Origin: Whitmania pigra
Taxonomy: Eukaryota; Annelida; Clitellata; Hirudinida; Haemopidae
DNA length: 64,000 nt
Assembly: GCA_021613335.1 (NCBI GenBank)
Contig: JAJTWR010000431.1
Coordinates: 1,178,001 to 1,242,000, forward strand
Reading direction: 5' to 3'
Shown: piece after piece, positions 52,771-61,210 of the stretch
How the letters are laid out: the number at the start of each line of letters is the position of its first letter
Numbering within the stretch: position 1 is the first letter of the stretch
Made by a program: the position numbers and the translations under genes
The notes under the pieces: model-generated
What the model saw: only the letters and a program-made list of their open reading frames with translations
Told to the model about the DNA's origin: nothing
The model's database searches: none

Positions 52771-52983
52771 ATGGAGACTTTGGACACCATCACTGTGAAC
52801 GGCGCCTCCGAGCGCATCGCCCCTGGCTCGACGGTAGGTGACCTCATCGCCTCGATGCGCCTCACTTCAGAGCGGGTCGCCATCGAGGTCAACGGCGCAG
52901 TTGTGGTCCGCAGCGAGCATCCCCGCCACGTCCTGCGCAAGGGCGACGTGGTGGAGGTCGTCACTTTCGTCGGAGGAGGATGA
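52771..52983 (+). CDS. thiS: Sulfur carrier protein ThiS
   Basis: This is a 70-residue ubiquitin-fold protein ending in the obligatory Gly-Gly (VVTFVGGG), with the typical start of [12 protein letters not shown] and REHPR-like SEHPRHVL. The C-terminal glycine is thiocarboxylated and donates sulfur to the thiazole of thiamine. I chose the ATG at 52771, with GCAGGAG upstream; an earlier in-frame start would add 20 unrelated residues. It overlaps thiG. Confidence 0.93.
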   Translation: METLDTITVNGASERIAPGSTVGDLIASMRLTSERVAIEVNGAVVVRSEHPRHVLRKGDVVEVVTFVGGG

Positions 52984-53774
52984 TGCCAAAGGTACACAAC
53001 GCGGGACCGCTCACCATTGCCGGACGCACGTTCCGCTCGCGCCTCATCCTTGGCACCGGAAAATATCCAAACTTCTCGGTCATGCGCGACTGCTACACGG
53101 CCGCGGAGATTGAGCTTGTCACAGTGGCGGTTCGGCGCGTCGACTGGAAGGCGAGCGGCGAAGACTCCATCCTCAACTTCATCGACACCAAGGCTATCTC
53201 GCTCCTGCCCAACACCGCCGGTTGCTACGACGCGGACTCCGCAGTCCGCACCTGCCACCTCGCCGCGGAACTCGGACTCTCCCGCTGGGTGAAGCTCGAA
53301 GTGCTCGGCGACGAAAAGACGCTCTACCCGGATGTCGTAGAGACCCTCGTCGCCGCTCGCCGCCTCGTGAAGGAGGGCTTCGTGGTGCTTCCGTACACGA
53401 GCGACGACGTCATCACCGCTCGCAAACTTGAAGACTGCGGCTGCGCCGCGGTGATGCCACTGGCCTCGCCCATCGGCTCCGGCCTCGGCATCCGCAACCC
53501 GCACAACATCTCGCTCATACTGGAGGCCGTGAAGGTGCCGGTCATCGTCGACGCCGGTGTCGGAACGGCGAGCGATGCGGCCATCGCCATGGAACTTGGC
53601 TGCGATGGCATCCTCATGAACACCGCCGTGGCGTTGGCGCGGGAGCCGGTGCGCATGGCCCGGGCGATGCGCCTCGCGGTAGAAGGGGGGCGCGAAGCGG
53701 CGCTCGCTGGCCGCATTCCGTTTCGTGCCTATGCCTCCGCTTCGAGCCCGGAAAGTGGGCTCATCGCGCCTTGA
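52980..53774 (+). CDS. thiG: Thiazole synthase ThiG
   Basis: This is a 264-residue TIM-barrel enzyme ([49 protein letters not shown] with the Schiff-base Lys, [31 protein letters not shown]). It joins deoxyxylulose phosphate, dehydroglycine and ThiS thiocarboxylate into the thiazole. The ATG at 52980 overlaps the thiS stop (ATGA) after GGAGGAGG. No TPP riboswitch is visible upstream of the operon. Confidence 0.96.
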   Translation: MMPKVHNAGPLTIAGRTFRSRLILGTGKYPNFSVMRDCYTAAEIELVTVAVRRVDWKASGEDSILNFIDTKAISLLPNTAGCYDADSAVRTCHLAAELGLSRWVKLEVLGDEKTLYPDVVETLVAARRLVKEGFVVLPYTSDDVITARKLEDCGCAAVMPLASPIGSGLGIRNPHNISLILEAVKVPVIVDAGVGTASDAAIAMELGCDGILMNTAVALAREPVRMARAMRLAVEGGREAALAGRIPFRAYASASSPESGLIAP

Positions 53775-54370
53775 GCGCTGGGATTCCCTTCCGGGTCATC
53801 CTCGTCACCGACTGGTCCATTCCAGACTTGCTGCCGCGCCTGCGCGACGTACTCGCAGTGCCGGGGCCGCTCGCGCTCCAACACCGCCACCCGCAGTGCA
53901 CGAGCGAACAATTCTCGAAAGAGGCTTCGGAGCTTGCAGCGCTGTGCCAGCCGCGAGCTGTGCCGCTCTTCATCAACGGGTCGGTCAACACGGCGCTCTC
54001 GCTAGGGGCGCACCTGCACCTGCCGGTGGGCATCTCATCGGCGAAGGAAGCGCGCGCGCGGCTCCCACCGGGTCGCCTCATCAGCATCGCCGCACACCAG
54101 GCGAGCGAGCTTCAGCCGGAAGCGGATATCGCGCTCATAAGCCCGGTGTTCCCCACCGGGAGTAAGCCCGGCGCCGCACCGCTTGGTCCCCAAGGGTTTC
54201 ATCGCCTCGCTGCCGGGAGCCGACTCACAGCCTTCGCTCTTGGCGGCATCAGCCCGGAGCGCATCGGAGAATTGCAGCCAGTCGCGGGGGTGGCTGTGAT
54301 GAGCAATGTGCTCCGAGCGCAGGAGCCCGCCCGAGCGATGGAGCGCCTTTTCGCGGCACTGCGAGACTGA
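53771..54370 (+). CDS. thiE: Thiamine-phosphate synthase ThiE / TenI family
   Basis: This is a 199-residue protein whose TTG start overlaps the thiG stop. The core shows the ThiE/TenI pattern: [45 protein letters not shown] and a terminal phosphate loop ([10 protein letters not shown]). Position after thiS-thiG favours a thiamine role. TenI-type aromatisation of the thiazole is an alternative because the N-terminal substrate residues look diverged. Confidence 0.85.
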   Translation: MSAGIPFRVILVTDWSIPDLLPRLRDVLAVPGPLALQHRHPQCTSEQFSKEASELAALCQPRAVPLFINGSVNTALSLGAHLHLPVGISSAKEARARLPPGRLISIAAHQASELQPEADIALISPVFPTGSKPGAAPLGPQGFHRLAAGSRLTAFALGGISPERIGELQPVAGVAVMSNVLRAQEPARAMERLFAALRD

Positions 54371-54386
54371 AGCATTTCAACTGCGA

Positions 54387-54464
54387 GTTTCTACCAGCCT
54401 GTGTTGCTCACCAGCCTGTGTTTCTTACCAGCCTGTGTCTCTTACCACTCTGTGTTTCTTACCA
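54387..54464. repeat. 17-bp tandem repeat copied from an OMP gene end
   Basis: Four units plus a partial fifth, consensus GTTTCTTACCAGCCTGT. On the minus strand each unit contains GGCTGGTAA, the Gly-Trp-stop codons that end the adjacent OMP genes. The partial last unit merges into the real end of the first gene of the array at 54459. Confidence 0.9.
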
Positions 54465-55709
54465 TCCGAAGCCGAGACCGACCTGGGGGCCTTGGATGAT
54501 GGACGCGGCGAAGAGCGCCTTTACCGAATCGTCGAAGTGTTGTTTGTCGTACACAGCGTAGCTCTCGGGGTTTCGCGCGGCGACGCTGAAGAACCACCCC
54601 AAGTGGAGCTCGACGAAGGTCACCCGGATGACGAGCGCGCTTCGCAGCTCAAGTTGCCAAAACGGGAAAGCGGTCACCGCCAAGCCCGAATCTAACCCGA
54701 ACATGCCGTGACCGAGCCGACTCGTGAGGGCGATGAGAGGACTGTAGAGTGTTGGCCCATTGGGCAGGAGGCCGATGTCGACTCCGAGGAGTAGGCGTAG
54801 ACGCCCCGCTTTTCCCTCGGCAGCCACAACTCCGATGAGGGGCTTGATGTGTTGCGCAGACGTGACCGCGACCTGTGATTGCGGAGCAAATTTCTCGTAG
54901 TGGAAGCCGACGGAGAGTCTCTTCCAATCAAAGTAGGCCCGCGCTCCCGCGTTGTAGTCAAACACTCTCGTGGCGGAGCTTGAGTTGATGATTCCAAAGG
55001 CGCCATAGCCGATGACACTCCAATGAAACCGCTCGGTGGGGCCGTAGTGCCGCGCGAGGCCCGCTGGCACAGCCAGCAGTGGAGGGGGGTCGTGGGGCCC
55101 TGCGTTCGGCTGCGATGCCGGTTGGTTCGCTTCCGGTGCCGTTTGCTTGGGTGCCTGCGTCGCAGCAGGGGCCTGGGCTCTCTGCGCCACCGTGGCGTCA
55201 GGGATTTCTGGGGGCAGAATCGCTGGCGGTTGGGTTACAGGAGGTTCAATTGCTGGCGGTTGAATTGCTGGCGTTGGGGCTTCAGCCGTTTGGGGAACCA
55301 TCGGCCGTCGCGGGGAGATGATGGTGTGTACTTTTATCTGGTCGGTTGCCTTGCCAGCATCTGCGGCCTGGGGAACACCCGCGCCCGTCGCAGTAAATGC
55401 GCCCCCTTCACCCTTGAAGCTCAAGTCCGAGGCTCCGGCCGAGGGAATTGTGGGGACAGGCACCAACGGCAGACCCGCAGCCGTTGTCGCGGGGGTACCG
55501 GTTTCGACAATCTCTGGAAGCCGAATGAGTCTCTTCTTGGAGCGCTGCCGCTTCTTGGGCCTACTAGCTCCTGGCTCCGGGGCTGCGTAGGAAATACCTG
55601 CCCAGAACGAGATGGCGATGAGCAACAACCACCGGCAGCGGTTTGCGACTTGATTCAACTGCGCCGCGCGAGCGAAGGTATGCATGTCGTGGATGCCCTT
55701 GTCATTCAT
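54459..55709 (-). CDS. Outer-membrane beta-barrel protein, array member A3
   Basis: This is a 416-residue protein with a signal peptide (WLLLIAISFWAGISYA), a Pro/Ala-rich periplasmic stretch of about 160 residues, and a ~215-residue barrel-like domain. That domain starts LARHYGPTERFHWSVIGYGAFGI and ends IIQGPQVGLGFGW with a terminal aromatic, as needed for outer-membrane insertion. Alternating strands with Gly/aromatic residues are visible throughout. The start at 55709 has no ribosome site; the ATG at 55685 is an alternative. It is the last gene of three B-A pairs, 16 bp after B3. The family is not recognised. Confidence 0.72.
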   Translation of the reverse strand: MNDKGIHDMHTFARAAQLNQVANRCRWLLLIAISFWAGISYAAPEPGASRPKKRQRSKKRLIRLPEIVETGTPATTAAGLPLVPVPTIPSAGASDLSFKGEGGAFTATGAGVPQAADAGKATDQIKVHTIISPRRPMVPQTAEAPTPAIQPPAIEPPVTQPPAILPPEIPDATVAQRAQAPAATQAPKQTAPEANQPASQPNAGPHDPPPLLAVPAGLARHYGPTERFHWSVIGYGAFGIINSSSATRVFDYNAGARAYFDWKRLSVGFHYEKFAPQSQVAVTSAQHIKPLIGVVAAEGKAGRLRLLLGVDIGLLPNGPTLYSPLIALTSRLGHGMFGLDSGLAVTAFPFWQLELRSALVIRVTFVELHLGWFFSVAARNPESYAVYDKQHFDDSVKALFAASIIQGPQVGLGFGW

Positions 55710-55725
55710 GGGAGTTGGTTTGTCG

Positions 55726-56664
55726 TCACCAGCCGAAGCCGATCCCCACCTGGGGTCCGTGCATGAATGGACCGTTTAAGAATTCTTCGGATGCGTTGCC
55801 GACAAAGTTACTCGCGCCCGGGCCTGTACCCGGAGCAGAAGAGCGGTACACCATCTGGTAGCCAAGATGCAGTTGTACAAACGCTAGGCGAACTACAAAC
55901 GCTAGCCGGGCATCCGCCTGGAACATCGGATAGATTCCGATGAGCGCCGCCCCCTCAAGCCCGAAGATACCGTTCCCCAACCGGCCGGAGATGGCGATTG
56001 TCGGGCTGACGGTGACCTTGCCGAGGGTCGCGCCAGAGATGTAGCGCGACATGATGTCGAACCCGGTGAGTATTCGGAGTCGCCCGTAGGGCGTGGTGAG
56101 CGGGATGAACCCGACCATCAATTTTCCCTGATGGAGATTTGTGGAGTACCCGCGTTGGTCAGCTATGAGCCGCTCGTACTGAGCGAAAAGCGCCAAGAAT
56201 CCGATGTCGACATTCGAACGGACGCCATAGGCGTATCCTCCGGACGATTCGTTGATGCCGGTGCCTAAAAGTCCGGTCACATAACCAGTGACATCCCAGT
56301 GGAAGTTGGAAATCGGCCCATAATGCGGAGCGATTCGGTGTGGCTTCAACCATTTGCGGGGATAGGAGGTCGAGGCCACCGGTGGCGGTGCTTCGGGCGG
56401 GGGCGCGACCACCGGCGAGGCCCGCGGCTCGGGCGCCGCATCCGTCGGGGGCATGGGAGGGGGCGGCTCGCTCTCCACGAGTGGAGCAGGGGAGCTATCG
56501 AGCGGCGACGCCTCCTCGGGAGTGCTCGGGGGAGCCGCGCTCGGGAGTGCTGGCGCTCTTTCGCGCTCTGCCTCTGTCGGCTGCGTCGACTGCCCCCAGG
56601 CTTCCACGGAAAGCGCGAAAGCCACCACCGCAAATGTCACTCGCCCTACCCTTTGTAAGCTCAT
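55726..56664 (-). CDS. Outer-membrane beta-barrel protein, array member B3
   Basis: This is a 312-residue protein from the ATG at 56664; a start at 56718 would add 18 residues before the signal peptide. The signal peptide (VGRVTFAVVAFALSVEAWGQ) precedes a Pro/Ala/Glu-rich stretch (about 70 residues) and a barrel with type-B features: HYGPISNFHWDVTGYVTGLLG, YGRLRILTGFDIMS, ISGRLGNGIFGLEGAALIGIYPMFQADARLAFVVR and LHLGYQMVYRS. It ends HGPQVGIGFGW. It is closest to B1 and B2. Stop to A3 start is 16 bp. Confidence 0.72.
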   Translation of the reverse strand: MSLQRVGRVTFAVVAFALSVEAWGQSTQPTEAERERAPALPSAAPPSTPEEASPLDSSPAPLVESEPPPPMPPTDAAPEPRASPVVAPPPEAPPPVASTSYPRKWLKPHRIAPHYGPISNFHWDVTGYVTGLLGTGINESSGGYAYGVRSNVDIGFLALFAQYERLIADQRGYSTNLHQGKLMVGFIPLTTPYGRLRILTGFDIMSRYISGATLGKVTVSPTIAISGRLGNGIFGLEGAALIGIYPMFQADARLAFVVRLAFVQLHLGYQMVYRSSAPGTGPGASNFVGNASEEFLNGPFMHGPQVGIGFGW

Positions 56665-56785
56665 GCCTGAGTCCGTAGCATAACGCCGGGACACCCGGAA
56701 AACTCTCAAAGAATTCACTGAGTTTCGCTCGGTCGTGAGCGGCGCTCGATGTATTCAGGGCGGGCAGGTTCGCGTACTTGAGGTG

Positions 56786-58057
56786 CTACCAGCCGAAACC
56801 GAGGCTTACTTGCGGTCCTTGAATGACCGAGGCCTTCGTGAGTCCAATCGCCGAATTGATGAAGGTCATCAATTCGTATTGTGAATACTTTTCTGGATAG
56901 TTTGCGGTGAGCGTGAAGTGCCAGCCGAGGTGAAGTTCGACAACCGTGATTCGTATGACCAAGGCCGCCCGCAGCTCGACTTGCCAGCTCGGGAAAAACG
57001 TGAAGGCAAATGCGGAGTCGAAGCCAAACATGCCCTTTCCGACTCGACTCGCGAAGGAAAGAATCGGGCTGTAGAGGACTGTCCCCCCGGGGACAAACAA
57101 GAAATCTGCACCGAAGAGCACCCGTAGGCGACCGGCACTGTTATCCACCGACAAGAAGCCGATGTAGGCTTTCGCTCGCTGGGAAGTAGAGGCAGGCTGG
57201 GGTTTGGGAGGACTCCCATCCTGATTTTGCCCCTCCGGTGTATAGGTCTGGGTGCGCGGCACATAGTTTTCGTACTGGAATCCGAGGGTAAGCCGTCGCC
57301 AGTCGATAAAGCCTCGCACGCCGTAGGTGTAGTCAAATGCTCCGTCGAGCGACTTCGAGGTGAGTATCCCTATGGAGCCATACCCGACGACGCTCCAATG
57401 GAAGCGTTCGGTGGGTCCATAGTGTTTGGCTAAGCCGACGGCCTGCGACGAAAATGCACTCGGGTCTTTTGACGAGGGAGTGAAGCTTTGCGCTGGCGCA
57501 CCCTCCGAGTCTGCAGTCGGCGAGTGAGCCTCTGAGTGCACCGGCTTATTCTCAGCGCGCGGCTTCACCGCTGGTTCCGGTTTCGCCGCCGGCGCTCCAT
57601 CCCCCACTGCCGGCGCGTCCTTCGGCTGAACCAACGGCGCTGGGGCCGTGTCCGCTGGCACGCCAGAGTCCGGCACAGCCACTGGCTCAGCGGCAGGCTT
57701 GGCGGCGCTCGATGATTCGACGATGTCGGACACATCCCAAGTGGGCTCGCCAGTGGTGCCAGCGTCTGCCGCGGCGCCAGTTGGGGGTGCCGCCACCCCG
57801 TTGGCCGGTGGAGTGGCCTGCGGAGGCGCTGGATTCGGGGAAGTGGTTTTCGGTGGTGCGACTTGGGGAGTCTCTGTATTTGAAGCCGCGGTTTTTGAAG
57901 GCGCGGTTTTGGATGGTGCGGCTTTTGAGGGCGCGGCTTTCGGGGGCGCGGCAAAGGAAACTCCCGCTACCATAGCGACGAGCACGAGGGTGCGAGAATG
58001 GAGGGCGCCAAACTCAATCATTCTTGCGATGTCTTTTCGGCTGATTGTGATGTGCAT
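56786..58057 (-). CDS. Outer-membrane beta-barrel protein, array member A2
   Basis: This protein has 423 residues from the ATG at 58057, which has GAGGA nine bases upstream; a start at 58066 adds three residues. The leader shares ISRKxIAxM with A1. A long Pro/Ala/Lys/Thr stretch (about 170 residues, with APSK repeats) precedes the type-A barrel: LAKHYGPTERFHWSVVGYGSIGI, FDYTYGVRGFIDWRRLTLGFQYE, GRLRVLFGADFLF and VELHLGWHF, ending VIQGPQVSLGFGW. It follows B2 by about 15 bp. Confidence 0.72.
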   Translation of the reverse strand: MHITISRKDIARMIEFGALHSRTLVLVAMVAGVSFAAPPKAAPSKAAPSKTAPSKTAASNTETPQVAPPKTTSPNPAPPQATPPANGVAAPPTGAAADAGTTGEPTWDVSDIVESSSAAKPAAEPVAVPDSGVPADTAPAPLVQPKDAPAVGDGAPAAKPEPAVKPRAENKPVHSEAHSPTADSEGAPAQSFTPSSKDPSAFSSQAVGLAKHYGPTERFHWSVVGYGSIGILTSKSLDGAFDYTYGVRGFIDWRRLTLGFQYENYVPRTQTYTPEGQNQDGSPPKPQPASTSQRAKAYIGFLSVDNSAGRLRVLFGADFLFVPGGTVLYSPILSFASRVGKGMFGFDSAFAFTFFPSWQVELRAALVIRITVVELHLGWHFTLTANYPEKYSQYELMTFINSAIGLTKASVIQGPQVSLGFGW

Positions 58058-58072
58058 GATTGTCATTCCTCG

Positions 58073-59005
58073 TTACCAGCCAAATCCGAGGGCTGCTTGT
58101 GGGCCGTGGATAATGGGGCCAACCTTCACATACTGATCGCCATTGCCCAGCATGGCATTCAAGCCCGGCGAGAGCCCCGGCCCAGCAGTGCGATACGAAA
58201 CTTGGTACCCAAGGTGGAGTTGAACAAACAAGATTCGGAGCACGAAAGCCGCTCGGACATCCATCTGGAACACGGGATAGATTCCAAAGATGCTCGAAAC
58301 ATCCAAGCCGAACATGCCATTCCCGAGCCGCCCGGATAACCCAAATATCGGGCTCAAAAACAATACCCCTGCGTTGGCACCTCCCGTTGTCAGAATATCC
58401 ATACCGGCGAGGATGCGAAAACGCCCATAGGGAGTCATCGTCGGCACAACGCCGATCATCACCTTGCCTTGGTCGTACACGAGCGGCTTGCCGTCGCTGT
58501 CGGAGGCGAACCGCTCGAACTGACCAAAGAGCGCCAAGTGCCCGAAATCGAGGTGCGCGCGACCACCGATAGCGCTGCCGCCATTCTTATTGTTCATGGA
58601 GCCGATGTTCAGCCCGTAGAAGTAATAGCCGAGGACCTCCCAGTGGAAGCTCGGTGAAAATCCGTAGTGCTTCGCGAGCTTTTGCGCCTTGAGGCCCTTT
58701 GTCGGGAATTCCTCTTTCTTCGGCGGCGGCGCGATCTTTACGGGCTCGGCCACGAAGACTTTCGACTCGGGCTTTGGAGGCTCCGCTACCAGTTCGGGGG
58801 CAACGACGCCCTCCGGAGTATTCGCGAGTGGAGGAGTGGGCTCCGGTGCGGTGCTAGGTTCCGGAGCGCCGGGAGTTGGGGCGCTCGGGGCCGCCACGTC
58901 GATGCCGCCATCGGTCGGTGCAGGGGCTGCCTGCGCCCGAGCATCGAGCGAAATGAGAAATGCGATGGACGCAACTGTGACTCGCCAAGACCAATATGCG
59001 CGCAT
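58073..59005 (-). CDS. Outer-membrane beta-barrel protein, array member B2
   Basis: This is a 310-residue protein with a signal peptide (VTVASIAFLISLDARAQ), a Pro/Ala-rich stretch (about 75 residues), then the type-B barrel (LAKHYGFSPSFHWEVLGYYFYGLNIGS, DFGHLALFGQFERFASD, YGRFRILAGMDIL, LGYQVSYRTAGPGLSPG), ending HGPQAALGFGW. No clear ribosome site precedes the ATG. It is separated from upstream A1 by 90 bp but from downstream A2 by about 15 bp, so the pair B2-A2 is one unit. Confidence 0.72.
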   Translation of the reverse strand: MRAYWSWRVTVASIAFLISLDARAQAAPAPTDGGIDVAAPSAPTPGAPEPSTAPEPTPPLANTPEGVVAPELVAEPPKPESKVFVAEPVKIAPPPKKEEFPTKGLKAQKLAKHYGFSPSFHWEVLGYYFYGLNIGSMNNKNGGSAIGGRAHLDFGHLALFGQFERFASDSDGKPLVYDQGKVMIGVVPTMTPYGRFRILAGMDILTTGGANAGVLFLSPIFGLSGRLGNGMFGLDVSSIFGIYPVFQMDVRAAFVLRILFVQLHLGYQVSYRTAGPGLSPGLNAMLGNGDQYVKVGPIIHGPQAALGFGW

Positions 59006-59094
59006 GCGCGACTGCGTAGCACACCGCTATTGACTGTGGGAAAAATTTGAAAAGGCCTGCGGCGAAATCCGCGGGCAGGCTCTAGAGGGCGAAT

Positions 59095-59958
59095 TTACCA
59101 GCCGAATCCGAGGCCGACTTGTGGCCCCTGGATGATCGAAGCACCCTTGAGCGCCAACGCGGAGCTCACGAAATTCTGCAAGTCGTATTTTGCAAACCTC
59201 GCTGGGTCATTGGCCATCATGTTCAGGTACCACCCGAGGTGGAGTTCTACGAACGTCACCCGGATGACGAGCGCCGCTCGCGCTTCTACTTGCCAGAACG
59301 GGAAGACCGTAAGAGACAACCCGGAATCAAAGCTGAACATGCCGTTGCCGACGCGGCTCGCGAAGGCGATGGTCGGGCTGTAGAGTATCGTCCCGCTGGG
59401 CAGGATGCCGAAGTCGGCACCGAGGAGGATGCGCAGGCGACCGGTTTTTCCTTCCGCAGCGACCACGCCGATAAGGGCTTTTGCATGTTGCGCACTCGTC
59501 GCGTTCGCCTGCGTGCGGGGAACGAAATGCTCGTATTGAAGACCGACGGAGAGGCGTTTCCAGTCGAAGAAGGCTCGCGCGCCAACGCTGTAGTCGAACG
59601 CCCCAGCGACTGAGCTCGTGTTGATGATGCCGAAGGCTCCGTAGCCAATGGCGCTCCAATGAAAGCGCTCCGTAGGTCCATAGTGCCGAGCCAATCCGGC
59701 GGCGACCGGCTTCACTGCATCCGGGTCATCCGAACGCACCACCGGCGGTGCGGCCACTGGTGCGACGACAGGTTCATCGACAGGAGGGGTCGTAGCGTGC
59801 TCTGGCTGCGCGGTGCCTTCGGTCGCTGGGCTCCCTTGTCCTGCGGCGAGGGCTATCCCTGCCCCGAAGGTTGCAGCGACGAGGAGCACTCTTCGTGCGA
59901 GCAACATGGTGGAATCAAACATTGAGGCGATTTCTTTTCGGCTGAATGGATTTTTCAT
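59095..59958 (-). CDS. Outer-membrane beta-barrel protein, array member A1
   Basis: This protein has 287 residues from the ATG at 59958, chosen because GAGGA lies nine bases upstream; a start at 59967 adds three residues. The signal region (RRVLLVAATFGAGIALA) is preceded by the A-type leader SRKEIASM. A short Pro/Ala stretch (about 50 residues) precedes the type-A barrel: LARHYGPTERFHWSAIGYGAFGI, FDYSVGARAFFDWKRLSVGLQYE and VELHLGWYL, ending IIQGPQVGLGFGW. The A-type linker lengths vary several-fold between copies while the barrel is kept. Confidence 0.72.
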   Translation of the reverse strand: MKNPFSRKEIASMFDSTMLLARRVLLVAATFGAGIALAAGQGSPATEGTAQPEHATTPPVDEPVVAPVAAPPVVRSDDPDAVKPVAAGLARHYGPTERFHWSAIGYGAFGIINTSSVAGAFDYSVGARAFFDWKRLSVGLQYEHFVPRTQANATSAQHAKALIGVVAAEGKTGRLRILLGADFGILPSGTILYSPTIAFASRVGNGMFSFDSGLSLTVFPFWQVEARAALVIRVTFVELHLGWYLNMMANDPARFAKYDLQNFVSSALALKGASIIQGPQVGLGFGW

Positions 59959-59973
59959 GATTGTCATTCCTCG

Positions 59974-60942
59974 TTACCAGCCAAAGCCGATGGCCCCGTG
60001 TGGACCGTGGATGAGCGGGCCGCGCATCATTTCGTTCTGACCATTGCCGATGAGAGCGGTCACTCCCGGAGAAGTGCCCGGTCCAGCAGAGCGGTACGAC
60101 ATCTGGTAGCCCAAATGCAGTTGGACAAACATGATGCGAAGTACGAGCGCGGCACGAGCCTCCGCCTGGAACATCGGATAAATGCCGAAGAGCCCCGAGG
60201 CTTCGAGGCCGACGAGGCCGTTACCGAGGCGACCCGAGATTCCCAACACCGGGCTTACGACGACTGAGCCTGCGGGCATGCCAGCCATCGACATCACGTC
60301 CATACCGATGAGGACGCGCAGCCGACCGTAAGGCGTAGACACCGGGATACCGCCGACCATGATTTTCCCTTGGTCGAGCTGCATCGGCGTGCCTTTGCTG
60401 TCGGACTTGAATCGCTCGTACTGGCCAAAAATAGCGAGGTGGCCGATGTCTATGTTCGTCCGTGCTCCGAACGCGTAACCACCAGTCGTATTGTTGATGG
60501 AGCCGACATTGAGACCATAGAAACCAAACGCGAGTACATCCCAATGGAAGCTCGGGGCAAAGCCGTAGTGCTTCGCGAGCTTCTGGGGCTTTAAAAGTGT
60601 GCGCGGATACGCATCTGGCGGCGGCGCTGGAGCCGCGACCGGCTCCGAGGGAGCGTCGGTGGTGCTCGGCACCGCTGGCTGAGCCTCAGGCGGAGTAGCA
60701 GTCGCCGGGGGCGGTGCCGCCGGAGGGGTCGCCGGTGCCGCCGGGGGAGCAGGCGCGTCGAGCCAAGGAAGTGGGGAAGTATCAGAAGCGGGGCTGCTCG
60801 GCGCCGGGGTGCTGGGGGCACTTGGAGTTGCTGGCGCTGGTGGACTCCACGCCGGCGGTGTTGTTCCGCCGTCGGCTGGGGAAGACTGCGCCCAACCATC
60901 CATTGAATATACAAGCGCAACACAAGCAATAAAGAGTCGCAT
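59974..60942 (-). CDS. Outer-membrane beta-barrel protein, array member B1
   Basis: This is a 322-residue protein, first in transcription order. It has a signal peptide (LFIACVALVYSMDGWAQ), a Pro/Ala/Thr-rich stretch of about 105 residues, then the type-B barrel: LAKHYGFAPSFHWDVLAFGFYGLNVGS, DIGHLAIFGQYERFKSD, YGRLRVLIGMDVMS, ISGRLGNGLVGLE and LGYQMSYRSAGPGTSPG. It ends HGPHGAIGFGW. An AAGG ribosome site precedes the ATG. The 268-bp AT-rich region upstream (60943-61210) should hold the promoter of the array and of the divergent RlmI-type gene; I cannot name specific boxes. Confidence 0.72.
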   Translation of the reverse strand: MRLFIACVALVYSMDGWAQSSPADGGTTPPAWSPPAPATPSAPSTPAPSSPASDTSPLPWLDAPAPPAAPATPPAAPPPATATPPEAQPAVPSTTDAPSEPVAAPAPPPDAYPRTLLKPQKLAKHYGFAPSFHWDVLAFGFYGLNVGSINNTTGGYAFGARTNIDIGHLAIFGQYERFKSDSKGTPMQLDQGKIMVGGIPVSTPYGRLRVLIGMDVMSMAGMPAGSVVVSPVLGISGRLGNGLVGLEASGLFGIYPMFQAEARAALVLRIMFVQLHLGYQMSYRSAGPGTSPGVTALIGNGQNEMMRGPLIHGPHGAIGFGW

Positions 60943-61210
60943 AGTTCTATCTGACCTTAAATCAATTGAAAAATTTCTGTTACTTCGTAGGAAAATTTAG
61001 CACCAAATTGTCGGAATTCTTGAAGCAAATCGAGGTCTTTTGAGCGACTTACACGGAATTAGCTTTGAATAGTTGCTGAAAAACATTCCAAGCATAGCGG
61101 ATTCGCATGTCCCTGCCGTTGCGAGCTGCAGGAGGTCTGGAATGGAGTTGGTCAATTTCCCCTCAACAGTGGGGCTCGCGCAACACCGCCGGACGGCTTA
61201 GGGTACACGA

